Shown here piece by piece: positions 8,833 to 16,860 of a stretch of DNA of 64,000 nucleotides (the first letter of the stretch is position 1; each line of letters begins with the position of its first letter). The position numbers and the translations under genes are program-made. The DNA comes from an uncultured Verrucomicrobiota bacterium (lineage in GTDB: Bacteria; Verrucomicrobiota; Kiritimatiellia; CAIVKH01): assembly GCA_937873455.1 (NCBI GenBank), contig CALMYG010000160.1, positions 1 through 64,000 on the forward strand, written 5' to 3'. The notes beneath the pieces were generated by a model. It was not told where the DNA came from. It saw nothing but the letters and a program-made list of their open reading frames with translations, and did not search any database.

Positions 8833-8941
8833 GGCGGAGGCAGGCGCCCCGCCTCCCAATCACGCCTTCTTGTTGCCATTCCGGTATGCCCGGCTTTTGT
8901 TGTGCTCATGCTTGAGCATGACGGATCATTCGATGTCCACG
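8833..8941. repeat. 109-bp direct repeat, copy B
   Basis: Same orientation as 7968-8076 with four mismatches clustered around 8872-8881. It again covers the last codons of a MazG-like frame and its downstream hairpins. Confidence 0.85.
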
Positions 8942-9120
8942 CCCAGCCTGCCGCAGGCATCCAGCGTACAGATGATGATGTCCGCCATTTCTTCTTCGAG
9001 ATAGGTCAGTCCGGCATCCTTGTCGCCGGGCTGTTGAAGAAATCCCTTACGGCGGGCTTCCCAAAGCTCGAAAAGTTCGCCGTGGGTATTGGCCACTAAG
9101 CGGGCGACCGAGCGGGGGAA
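8926..9120 (-). pseudogene. 3' remnant of a MazG-like nucleotide pyrophosphohydrolase gene, copy B
   Basis: From about 9120 the minus strand reads SVARLVANTHGELFELWEA, then RRKGF, DKDAGLTYLEEEMADIII and CTLDACGRLGVDIE with a stop at 8926-8928. The E-x-x-E and EExxD helix pairs are the metal-binding signature of MazG-like enzymes, which hydrolyse NTPs to NMP and pyrophosphate. The N-terminal helix is missing: the frame meets a stop about 40 codons before VANTHGEL. A GTG at 9096 would give a 56-residue product, too short for the fold. Confidence 0.65.
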
Positions 9121-9205
9121 GCGACTTCCCGCAACACGGCCTCAAGGACCAGCACATCAATTTCGACATGCGGCGCCCACAGCTTGACCAGGTCGTCGTT
9201 GATGT

Positions 9206-9343
9206 TTAGTCGCCATGGTGAAACGTGTCCTTGCGGGCCGTCGGGAAGGTGCTGTTCCGGATTTCGGTCAGCGATGTCTGGCGATTCAAAAGTTCGGGAG
9301 GATAAAGCCGGGGTTCGATTGTGGCCAGGTGCTCGGCCGTCAT
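9206..9343 (-). pseudogene. Possible remnant reading frame, 45 codons, function unknown
   Basis: ATG at 9341-9343 opens a frame beginning MTAEHLATIEPRLYPPELLN and ending DTFHHGD. Its G/C-rich third positions and protein-like composition look coding, and in-frame codons without a stop precede the ATG (RPVFAGS). I do not recognise the family. It lies just upstream of the MazG-like remnant, on the same strand, in a patch full of gene debris. Confidence 0.3.
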
Positions 9344-9422
9344 GGAGCCCGCAAACACAGGTCTGCGGGTCGGGAGTTCCCGGCAGTAAGTCCTTCCTCG
9401 CTAAAGGCTTCGGAGGACGTCG

Positions 9423-9446
9423 CCATCCTTCGCGAGCGAAGGATGG
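9423..9446. terminator. Hairpin at the 3' end of tRNA-Leu
   Basis: Perfect 10-bp inverted repeat CCATCCTTCG/CGAAGGATGG with a 4-base loop. One arm overlaps the encoded CCA end of the minus-strand tRNA-Leu. No T-run follows, so it may be a processing or termination structure. Confidence 0.5.
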
Positions 9447-9529
9447 TGCCGGAGGAGGGACTTGAACCCACACGCCCGTGAAGGCGGCAGATTTTGAGTC
9501 TGCTGCGTCTGCCATTTCGCCACTCCGGC
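9444..9529 (-). tRNA. tRNA-Leu (anticodon CAA)
   Basis: The minus strand folds as an 86-nt class II tRNA: acceptor GCCGGAG/CTCCGGC, long variable arm, anticodon loop CTCAAAA giving CAA, T-loop TTCAAGT, discriminator A and encoded CCA. The T-stem has one U-U mismatch (GTGGG against CCCTC), which is slightly unusual. It reads leucine codon UUG. Confidence 0.92.
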
Positions 9530-9585
9530 TACGGGAGCGTGTAGATAACCACGCGGACCCGAATTTGGCAACGATTTTCTACCAT

Positions 9586-10215
9586 TTAATTCATCTTGGA
9601 GCCTTCGGTATCGAACCGGTAGGGATCGAAGGCGCGTGGAGGACCGAGCAGGGTTTTGCCGACGAGCAGACGGCGCAAATTTTCTTTTTCCGTGAGCTGT
9701 TCGCGGGTGAGGACCGGCACCACCGGTCGCGGACGGGAGGTGGAAAACGCATATTTGAAGGAGGGCAGGGTGATGCCCGTTGTCTTGAAGATCGAACCCG
9801 TGCTGCTGAGCGTGGTGGAAAATGATCCAGCCATGGACGGAGCGCCAGCGCGCATTTCACGGGCTACTTCCTCCAGATCAACCGGCGGGGCGGACGGGGT
9901 TTCAAACCGAAGCGGAGGCGGCGTCGCGACGCGTGCGGCCGTACGCGGACGTTCGCGCATCCGCGCGGCGCGCGGGGCGGGACGTACCGGCGGCGGGGGC
10001 GCTGTCTCCACTTCAGCCGGTTGGCCGCCGATCGTCTCCAGAAACTCCCGCAATTCCTGTTCGGCGCTGGATTCCCCGGCTCGTGGAACCGGCGTCCCGC
10101 GTTTCTTCTTCTTGCGTGACTTTGCGAATACATTGCTGATGACCCAGAGGAAGACGACGATGATGTAAATCAACGTCCCCAAGTCGGAGTCAGCCATGAT
10201 TTCGGTCAGGCGCAT
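9586..10215 (-). CDS. Single-pass membrane protein with proline-rich linker, function unknown
   Basis: 209 residues. A hydrophobic segment (LGTLIYIIVVFLWVISNVF, about residues 12-30) is followed by a lysine cluster (KSRKKKKRG), suggesting an N-out or signal-anchor topology with the rest in the cytoplasm. The middle is rich in proline, alanine and arginine and likely disordered; the C-terminal part (TREQLTEKENLRRLLVGKTLLGPPRAFDPYRF) looks like a short ordered helix plus motif. Two ATG starts (10215 and 10197) are possible and neither has a clear ribosome-binding site. No family recognised. It lies downstream of floA on the same strand after a 119-bp gap. Confidence 0.65.
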   Translation of the reverse strand: MRLTEIMADSDLGTLIYIIVVFLWVISNVFAKSRKKKKRGTPVPRAGESSAEQELREFLETIGGQPAEVETAPPPPVRPAPRAARMRERPRTAARVATPPPLRFETPSAPPVDLEEVAREMRAGAPSMAGSFSTTLSSTGSIFKTTGITLPSFKYAFSTSRPRPVVPVLTREQLTEKENLRRLLVGKTLLGPPRAFDPYRFDTEGSKMN

Positions 10216-10334
10216 ATTCGTATGAGCGGGTTACGTCTTGCGGAGTTTTGGTTCGAAATGAGGTTGCCGTGTCGGGGGGGGGCGACGTTTTTTATGCGGC
10301 TCGCCCCTGATCCCGAACACGGAAACCCTCCGGG

Positions 10335-11366
10335 TTATTTATCCGTCTTTTGAGTTTTGTCGCCTTCGGCGAGCGATTCGCGCATGGATGTGTCAGCCAT
10401 AATGTTCTGGAGGCGATAGAAATCCATGACGCCGAGTTTGCCTTCCCGCAGGGCCTGGGAAATGGCGAGGGGAACCTCGGCTTGAGCTTCGATGACCTTG
10501 GCTTGCATTTCCTGCACCTTGGCGCGCATTTCCTGCTCGGCGGCGATGGCCATGGCGCGGCGCCCTTCGGCTTCGGCCTGGCGCAACTTCTTGTCGGCTT
10601 CGGCGCGCTCGGTTTCGAGCAACGCACCGACGTTGGCGACTTCGCGGGCGCCGCTGACGCCGGCGACGCTGACGTCGGCGATATCGATCGAAACAATTTC
10701 AAAGGCGGTTTGGGCGTCGAGGCCGCTATTCAGCACTTTCTGGCTGATGTGATCAGGGTTCTCGAGCACGTTCTTGTAGGTGGGCGAGGAGCCGATGGCG
10801 CTGACAATACCTTGGCCGACGCGGGCGATGATGGTGTCCTCGGTGGCGCCACCGACCAAGCGATCGAGGTTGGCGCGAACGGTGACGCGGGCTTTGACAA
10901 GGAGTCGGATGCCGTCGCGGGCCACGGCATCGAGCATGGTCGTTCCCTTGGCCGGATCGGGACAGTCAATCACTTTGGGATTCACGCTGGTGCGCACGGC
11001 GTCATTGACATCGCGCCCGGCAAGGTCGATGGCGGCGGCGCGCTTGAACGTGAGCGGGATATTGGCTTTATCAGCGGCAATGAGGGCGTTTACGACCTGA
11101 ATGACATTGCCACCGGCGAGAAAATGGGCCTCGAGATCGTTGGTGCTCATTTCCAGGCCGGCCTTGACCATCCGGATGCGCGCGTCGACGATGATCCGCG
11201 GCGGTACGGCACGCAGTTTCATGGCGATCAACGATCGGAAGCTGATGTAAGCGTTGGAGGTCCAGGCCCGTATCCAGACGTTCAGGAACGAAAAGACCAC
11301 GGCGAGGAGGATGAAGACGACAATCGCGGCCATAACCGCGAAAACCGAGATGAAGGTATTGCCCAT
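10335..11366 (-). CDS. floA: Flotillin-like protein FloA
   Basis: 343 residues from ATG 11364-11366, which has AAGGAA seven bases upstream; an in-frame ATG further upstream adds an unconserved tail. An N-terminal membrane segment (residues ~4-28) is followed by the SPFH/FloA body ([60 protein letters not shown]) and a long Ala/Glu-rich coiled coil ([20 protein letters not shown]). FloA proteins form membrane microdomains that organise signalling and secretion complexes. The gene is last in a minus-strand operon with two NfeD proteins, the usual partners, 16 bp after a bactofilin-like membrane protein. Confidence 0.95.
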   Translation of the reverse strand: MGNTFISVFAVMAAIVVFILLAVVFSFLNVWIRAWTSNAYISFRSLIAMKLRAVPPRIIVDARIRMVKAGLEMSTNDLEAHFLAGGNVIQVVNALIAADKANIPLTFKRAAAIDLAGRDVNDAVRTSVNPKVIDCPDPAKGTTMLDAVARDGIRLLVKARVTVRANLDRLVGGATEDTIIARVGQGIVSAIGSSPTYKNVLENPDHISQKVLNSGLDAQTAFEIVSIDIADVSVAGVSGAREVANVGALLETERAEADKKLRQAEAEGRRAMAIAAEQEMRAKVQEMQAKVIEAQAEVPLAISQALREGKLGVMDFYRLQNIMADTSMRESLAEGDKTQKTDK

Positions 11367-11382
11367 GATAATTTCCTTGTGT

Positions 11383-12561
11383 TTACGGTTGTTCCGTTTT
11401 TTCGGTTGCGACGATTCCCACCCGGCCACGCCCGGCAGCCAAGCCTAAAATCAAACTGCCGGTTCCAAACGCCGTAGCCGCCGTTTGCAGCGAAGAGCCG
11501 AGATAAGGAACCAAAGACATACCATAAAACAAAAAGAGACCGACGACAAGGGCAACCAGCGCGGTGGTCAGCGAAATCGCCCCGCGACGTTGCAACAATG
11601 CCGACCCCAAGGCCAGGGCGAGAGGGATTTTTCCGAGATACAGCAGCAAACCGTAGGAAGCGCCAAGGACCAGGGCCAGCGGAATGCCGACTACGGTAAA
11701 AACGATGAGAAATAACACGAAAGGGAGGCCAAATACCGATGCCAGCCCGATAAGACCGCATTTTACCATGCTGCCGCGCAGCGATTGAACCGAACGCCCG
11801 GTGATACCGGGAAAAAGCAGCATAAACAGGGCTCCGACCAACAGAGACGCGGCAAACCAATAAATTTCCAGCCAGATCGATGTCCCCGGCGACCAGGTGA
11901 AGTCCGTGCTTGCCGCCGGCGGTTCCATGCGGCGCATTGTGCCTTCGACCCGGCTGTTGGCGTCCAGCACCAGTGTTTGGTTGGTGGTGATGTAACGGAA
12001 GTCACCGCGGATGATGGTGCCGGGGCGAACAATGATATCCTGGCCGCTTACCAGAACATCGCCGTTGATCTCCCCGCCCAACGTGACCTGACGCCCGCGG
12101 GCAAAGACATCGCCGTCGATGTGTCCGAGCAGGGTGAGGGTGTCGCCGGCGATAAGTTGGGTGCCGCGAAGCTGGCTGTTGGTGGTGGTGGCGACGGATA
12201 AGCCGGCCGCCCACAAGCCGTTGCTGACGATGCCATCGAGGTGAACGGTGCGGGCGATCACCCGGGCATGATCGGCGAAAACGCCGGATAACCGCACGGT
12301 GGAAGCGAATGCCCATACATCGTTATCAAACTTCCCGCCGAGTGCGATTTCATCAGAGGCCATCCAGAAGCTGTCGTCGCGGGCGGCGCCGTCTGCGGTT
12401 ATCGTGGGGGCGGCGACGAAGCTGAGTCGTTCCAGAACCGCCTCCGGTTCGAGCACCCAATGATTGGTCGCGCTTTGAAAAAGGGGGGAGCGACCGGCCA
12501 CACACGGTGTGTTCAATCCGATGGCCAACACGGTCCCGATAACCGCGCGGATCGGTATCAC
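11383..12561 (-). CDS. Exported polymer-forming (bactofilin-like) domain protein with C-terminal membrane helices
   Basis: 392 residues from GTG 12559-12561, overlapping the stop of the short nfeD as GTGA. Signal peptide at 1-22. Residues ~60-215 form a right-handed beta-helix of bactofilin type, with short repeats such as [39 protein letters not shown] and [15 protein letters not shown]. The C-terminal half has about four membrane helices ([39 protein letters not shown] and onward). The polymerising domain is predicted to be outside the cytoplasmic membrane. It sits between nfeD and floA, so it may scaffold FloA/NfeD membrane domains; that is inference. Confidence 0.8.
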   Translation of the reverse strand: MIPIRAVIGTVLAIGLNTPCVAGRSPLFQSATNHWVLEPEAVLERLSFVAAPTITADGAARDDSFWMASDEIALGGKFDNDVWAFASTVRLSGVFADHARVIARTVHLDGIVSNGLWAAGLSVATTTNSQLRGTQLIAGDTLTLLGHIDGDVFARGRQVTLGGEINGDVLVSGQDIIVRPGTIIRGDFRYITTNQTLVLDANSRVEGTMRRMEPPAASTDFTWSPGTSIWLEIYWFAASLLVGALFMLLFPGITGRSVQSLRGSMVKCGLIGLASVFGLPFVLFLIVFTVVGIPLALVLGASYGLLLYLGKIPLALALGSALLQRRGAISLTTALVALVVGLFLFYGMSLVPYLGSSLQTAATAFGTGSLILGLAAGRGRVGIVATEKTEQP

Positions 12562-13046
12562 GAAGCGTCCACCTGGCGCACGACGACGCGATTGCCGACG
12601 GCTTCGATAACCTTGATCTCCGCGCCGTGGGGGATGAAACCTGCTTCAGATACAACGTCCACTTTTTTGCCGTCGATGAGCGCGATGCCGGCCGGCCGCA
12701 GGTCGGTTTGGGCGGTGCCGGAATGGCCGATCAATTGGTGTTTGGAGTCGTCAAACGACTTGAATTCCTTGCCGTCGGTTTCCAGCGTGAACCATTTGCC
12801 GAATCCGGAGCGGGGAAGGTACTTGACCCATATCGAAATGAAGACCGCGCCACCGATGAGCAGTCCGAGTGCGCTGAAGAATCCGCCTTTAACGCCGAAG
12901 ACGCTGAACCCGAGCAAGCCGGCGCCGATAAGGGCGAACACCCCGATGACGCCGAGAATGCCGCCGGGAATGAAGACTTCCGCCGCGATCAGGACGAAGC
13001 CCGCCGCGATCAGAATCCAGTACAGGTTAAAGAGTTCGCCGCTCAT
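12558..13046 (-). CDS. Short NfeD-family membrane protein
   Basis: 162 residues: two to three membrane helices (LYWILIAAGFVLIAAEVFIPGG; VFALIGAGLLGFSVFG; FFSALGLLIGGAVFISIWV) and a C-terminal OB-fold NfeD domain (IGHSGTAQTDLRPAGIALID, GNRVVVRQV). It lacks the protease domain of the long form. Start and stop both overlap neighbours by four bases, so it is translated within the nfeD-nfeD-bactofilin-floA operon. NfeD OB domains are thought to bind flotillins. Confidence 0.92.
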   Translation of the reverse strand: MSGELFNLYWILIAAGFVLIAAEVFIPGGILGVIGVFALIGAGLLGFSVFGVKGGFFSALGLLIGGAVFISIWVKYLPRSGFGKWFTLETDGKEFKSFDDSKHQLIGHSGTAQTDLRPAGIALIDGKKVDVVSEAGFIPHGAEIKVIEAVGNRVVVRQVDAS

Positions 13047-14563
13047 GCCGAGGCCTCCGAGGGGGCGGGTTCCACCACAATCCGGTTGCCGTGAACCTCC
13101 ACCACTTTGACCGCCATGCGCGGTTCGAGGTATTCGCCCTGGGTCACGACATCCATGCGCTTTTCCCCGAACAGTGCGGCGCCAGCCGGACGGAGCGGGG
13201 TGACCGTGCGCCCGATCTGACCGAGCAGCTCCTGGTGGGACTCGGAGGATTGATAACCATCTTGAGCCGAGGTCGATTCCTTGAGAACCAGCCAGCTTGT
13301 TTTTTTTGATTTCGGGAGGTAGCGGCTAAGCAGCAGCATGCCGATGCCGCTCATCAACATGGAAATGACCAGGTTCCGTATCGGAATTTTAAGGTCGGGG
13401 AGCGAGGGGATCATCGGACCACCCGGAATGGTTGGCGCCATGGAGGTCAGCAGGCTCCATACCATGAGGAAGATGCCGGTCAACCCGATCAGGCCGAATC
13501 CAGGGAACGCGAAGATCTCCACCAGCAATAAAATGAGACCGAGCAGGAATAACAGGATTTCCTCGTGTCCGGCCAGTCCGGCAATGTGGTGCCCGAAGAA
13601 AAACAGACCAAGGCAAATTACCCCGACCAGGGCGCCATAACCGATACCGGGGGTCTGAAACTCGACCCATAACGCGAGCATGCCGATGGTCAACAAAAGC
13701 GGGGCCATCATGGCGATGAAGCGGGCGATGCGTTCAACGTCGGTTATTTCGAGTTCCTTGATCGTGGCGTGGCCGAGCCCGATTTTTTCCAGCATGGCCT
13801 CCACACTATCCACCGTGCCTTCCGAGAGCAACGGGCGTTCAACGCCGTCGATCTCAAAACGCCGCTCCGCTTCGATGTGGGTCATGGTTAAAATTTCGCC
13901 TTCTTTGGAGATGACCACGTCGCCGATTTTGTACTCCACGGAACGGCGCACCATGGCCGAGGCCATTTCCTCGGAGCGCCCTTTGCGCTGGGCGATGCCC
14001 CGAATGAGGCTGTCCACATACGATTCAATTTTTTCACGTTCGGCATCGCCCAGGGCCTGCATCCCGCCTTGCGGCGAGGCGATGACCGGCATGGCGTCGC
14101 CGATTTTACTGCCGGGCGCCATATAAATGGTATCGGAGGCGAGGGCAATGATCGCGCCAGCGGAAATGGCGTTATGTTCAACAAAGGTGTAGGTCGGCAC
14201 GTTCATGCCTTCGATCAGTCGAATAATCTGCTCGGTGGTGTCCACGCGCCCGCCCGGCGTATCCATGACAAAAACCACGGCTTTGGCGTTGGCGGCGTTG
14301 GCTTCCCGCATGCCCCGCCGGATGATATACACCAGCGAAGGTTCGATCATGTCCTTGATCGGGATGAGGTAGACAACATCGGATTGATCCGACGCTTGCT
14401 TGTCGATTGCCGTGATCGCCGGCGCGGTTTCCGCCTCGACCGCGATCGCGTTGGTTTCGTCGGCTCGCACCGCCCCCGTCATGGTGAAAAACCCAAGCAA
14501 AACGGCGAGGAGGCAAAAAAAGATGCGGCTACTGTTTGGCATTTCTCTCATAATTGTGTTCAC
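13043..14563 (-). CDS. Long NfeD: membrane-bound ClpP-class serine protease
   Basis: 506 residues from GTG 14561-14563; ATG codons 5 and 8 are alternative starts. A signal peptide (to ~34) leads into a SppA/ClpP-type protease domain: VVFVMDTPGGRVDTT, then HNAISAGAIIALAS with catalytic Ser134 and APGSKIGDAMPV with Lys153, forming the Ser-Lys dyad. Four to five membrane helices (residues ~270-395) and a C-terminal OB-fold NfeD domain follow. This matches long NfeD proteins that cleave stomatin/flotillin-like partners. It is the first gene of the operon and starts 36 bp from the divergent folM-like gene. Confidence 0.93.
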   Translation of the reverse strand: MNTIMREMPNSSRIFFCLLAVLLGFFTMTGAVRADETNAIAVEAETAPAITAIDKQASDQSDVVYLIPIKDMIEPSLVYIIRRGMREANAANAKAVVFVMDTPGGRVDTTEQIIRLIEGMNVPTYTFVEHNAISAGAIIALASDTIYMAPGSKIGDAMPVIASPQGGMQALGDAEREKIESYVDSLIRGIAQRKGRSEEMASAMVRRSVEYKIGDVVISKEGEILTMTHIEAERRFEIDGVERPLLSEGTVDSVEAMLEKIGLGHATIKELEITDVERIARFIAMMAPLLLTIGMLALWVEFQTPGIGYGALVGVICLGLFFFGHHIAGLAGHEEILLFLLGLILLLVEIFAFPGFGLIGLTGIFLMVWSLLTSMAPTIPGGPMIPSLPDLKIPIRNLVISMLMSGIGMLLLSRYLPKSKKTSWLVLKESTSAQDGYQSSESHQELLGQIGRTVTPLRPAGAALFGEKRMDVVTQGEYLEPRMAVKVVEVHGNRIVVEPAPSEASA

Positions 14564-14599
14564 TATAGCATGTATGAATCAAAAGACCAGAGCGGGCTT

Positions 14600-15352
14600 A
14601 TGAGGCCGGAGCAATTATCCCTGGCCGGTCAACGGGCCTTGGTAACCGGGGGCGCGACCCGTATTGGACGGGAAATCTGCCTGACCCTTGCCCGGGCCGG
14701 CGCGTCAGTGGCGGTGCATTACCGTTCCTCGGCGCGAGAGGCCGCGGAGGTCGTCGCCGATATCGACCGTATGGGCGGCCAAGCGGTGATGCTGCCGGCG
14801 GACCTTAATGGAGAATCGGCGTGCCGGGACCTGATACGCGCGGCGGCTGATCATCTCGACGGATTGTCGATCCTGGTCAACAATGCTTCCGTGTTCACCC
14901 GCGAAACCCTCGGCGAGTTGACCGAAGCGTCCATGGCCCGGGAGTTTTGGCCGAATCTGTTCGCGCCGATGTTGCTTAGTCGCTATTTCGCTGATGAGAA
15001 GCCGGAATCCGGCGTCATTATCAACTTGTTGGACCGCCGCATCCTGGCCAACGACGCCCGATTTTTTGCCTATTCTCTGGCAAAAAAAGGGCTGGCCGAC
15101 TTTACGCGGCTAGCTGCGGTGGCGCTGGCCCCGTCCATCAAAGTACATGGCATCGCTCCCGGTCCCATCTTGCCTCCGCCGGGCGAGGACGAAGCGTATT
15201 TAAAGGTCAAGGGCGGAAAGCGGCTGCTGGAGGATCGGCTCGATCCGGCGGCCATTGCCGGCGCGCTTATGGCCCTGCTCGGGTTGCGTGGCGCGACCGG
15301 GCAAATCCTATACATCGATGCCGGTCAACATCTCTTGGGGAATGACGTATGA
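14600..15352 (+). CDS. folM: Short-chain dehydrogenase, FolM/pteridine-reductase type
   Basis: 250 residues. ATG 14600 is chosen because the SDR fold starts there (LAGQRALVTGGATRIGREI); the upstream open frame overlaps nfeD. Classical SDR features are the TGGxxRIG nucleotide site with Arg as in pteridine reductases, NNASVF, and the catalytic YSLAKKGL (Tyr-x3-Lys). The C-terminus GQILYIDAGQHL is typical of FolM/PTR1. The stop overlaps the start of a FolB/FolX-type gene (ATGA). FolM reduces dihydromonapterin or dihydrofolate, and FolX acts just upstream in tetrahydromonapterin synthesis, so the pair probably makes a reduced pterin. The exact substrate is inferred from this context. Confidence 0.8.
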   Translation: MRPEQLSLAGQRALVTGGATRIGREICLTLARAGASVAVHYRSSAREAAEVVADIDRMGGQAVMLPADLNGESACRDLIRAAADHLDGLSILVNNASVFTRETLGELTEASMAREFWPNLFAPMLLSRYFADEKPESGVIINLLDRRILANDARFFAYSLAKKGLADFTRLAAVALAPSIKVHGIAPGPILPPPGEDEAYLKVKGGKRLLEDRLDPAAIAGALMALLGLRGATGQILYIDAGQHLLGNDV

Positions 15353-15714
15353 AAATCAGCGACAAAATCTATGTGCGGGACCTGAGCCTGCGGTGCATCA
15401 TCGGTATCTTTCCCGAGGAGCGTAAAAACCGTCAGGATGTGGTGGTTAATCTGGTGCTGGAAGGCTGTTTCTCCGAAGCCGCCAAGACCGACAACATTGA
15501 GTACACCGCCAATTACAAAACCATTACCAAGCGCATCATTCAACTGGTGGAGGAAAGTGCGTTTTTCCTGATCGAAACGCTGGCCGAGCAAATAGCCGGG
15601 GTATGTCTGGACGATCCCCGGGTGCATCGTGCGACGGTGACCTTGGACAAGCCGGGCGCGTTACGCTTCGCCCGCAGCGTGGCGGTGGAAGTCACCCGCG
15701 AAAAAACGACCTAA
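15349..15714 (+). CDS. Dihydroneopterin aldolase/epimerase (FolB/FolX family)
   Basis: 121 residues, the usual family length. It starts DKIYVRDLSLRCIIGIFPEERKNRQDVVVNLVLE, the family N-terminus with the conserved Glu of the substrate pocket, and carries ESAFFLIETLAEQIA plus the C-terminal VTLDKPGALRFARSVAVEV. FolB cleaves dihydroneopterin; FolX epimerises the triphosphate. Overlap with the folM-type gene favours FolX or a dual role. Confidence 0.9.
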   Translation: MKISDKIYVRDLSLRCIIGIFPEERKNRQDVVVNLVLEGCFSEAAKTDNIEYTANYKTITKRIIQLVEESAFFLIETLAEQIAGVCLDDPRVHRATVTLDKPGALRFARSVAVEVTREKTT

Positions 15715-15753
15715 TGTTGCGCGGATAAGAATGCGCTCTGCCGCGGATGCGGA

Positions 15754-16716
15754 TTATTCTTCGAGGTTCGCTTCCGGTTCAACAGATTCTTCCGCGGCGG
15801 GTTCTGTGTCCGAATCGGTCTCGCTTGCTTGGTCGAGGGTATCACCGGCTTCCGGGGCCTCTTCACTTTCCATGACTTCGGTCTGCGCTTCGGCAATTTT
15901 CGCTTCGACCGCTTCGACCTCGGTAATCAGGTCGTCAATTTCCGCGTCGGTGGGGGCTCCGGCATCGTCTTCCGCGATGCTTAAGGCGGCGGTCATGGCG
16001 TTCAGGCGTTCGATGGTTTGTTCGATGAGCGCCTTTTGTTCTTCCTTGGACCGTTGCTTGGCTTCCTTGATGGCTTCGCGTTCGGCCCGCAGGGCGATTT
16101 CCCGTTCCGTGAACTGCCGGGTTTTTTCTTCCAGAACGGAGCGCACTTCGCCCCGCACATGATCGCGCTCTTCCCGCACCGCGCCGAGTTGTTCTTCGAC
16201 TTTTTGAATCACCACGGTCTGCGATTCGCGGGCTGCCTGCATTTCCTGCACGATGCCGCCGGACAGGCGGACCTGCTCTTCGCGAGCGCCGGCCACTTCG
16301 CTGCGAACCTGTTCCAATCCCCCGGCTTGGCGTTGCGACTCCTGGGCGATGGTCTGGGTGGCGACGGAAAGACGCTCATCCACCTGCGAAAGCGTTTCCG
16401 CGGTAACCGCTTCTTGTTTGGCGGATTGGCGAACCAGATAGGCGATTCCTACACATATCAGCACGGCCAGCGTGCAGGTGAGAATGACATAGCGGCTCAA
16501 CAAGCCCTGCCGCTTGATCGCGGTGTGCATTTGGGCCATGGCCCGTTCCTGGCGCTCGGATTCCCGCTGGCGCAGTTCGGTTAATTTTCGCAATTGGGTA
16601 ACCGCTTCGTTGAGCAAGTCCGCGGATACTTCCACGCGCCCGCCCCCGGTTTTCACGATTTCAGGGGTTTCGGCGTTGTCGGATGAAGGCGCTGCGTTGT
16701 TTTGATCTTCGCTCAC
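15754..16716 (-). CDS. Coiled-coil membrane protein with acidic tail, function unknown
   Basis: 320 residues. Residues ~1-72 are cytosolic (GGGRVEVSADLLNEAVTQLRKLTELRQRESERQE), followed by one membrane helix (YVILTCTLAVLICVGIAYLV, ~76-95). A long Glu/Gln/Arg-rich coiled coil (~100-235, e.g. QVDERLSVATQTIAQESQRQ) and a very acidic tail (EAPEAGDTLDQASETDSDTE) follow. No catalytic motif is visible. A charged coiled coil outside a single helix suggests a structural or spacing role at the envelope. The gene is convergent with folX and divergent from dprA. Confidence 0.7.
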   Translation of the reverse strand: MSEDQNNAAPSSDNAETPEIVKTGGGRVEVSADLLNEAVTQLRKLTELRQRESERQERAMAQMHTAIKRQGLLSRYVILTCTLAVLICVGIAYLVRQSAKQEAVTAETLSQVDERLSVATQTIAQESQRQAGGLEQVRSEVAGAREEQVRLSGGIVQEMQAARESQTVVIQKVEEQLGAVREERDHVRGEVRSVLEEKTRQFTEREIALRAEREAIKEAKQRSKEEQKALIEQTIERLNAMTAALSIAEDDAGAPTDAEIDDLITEVEAVEAKIAEAQTEVMESEEAPEAGDTLDQASETDSDTEPAAEESVEPEANLEE

Positions 16717-16860
16717 GTTAGTTCTCCCTAAAAAGTGGTGGTCAGTGAATGCAACTTGAAAATACCGCCGAACCGTCGCGCCAACAAGTTAAAATTACCC
16801 GAGAACTTTTTCGCTTGTCGATTCAGGGGCGAACCGCCCATAGTCCGCCCGTCTTCCACC

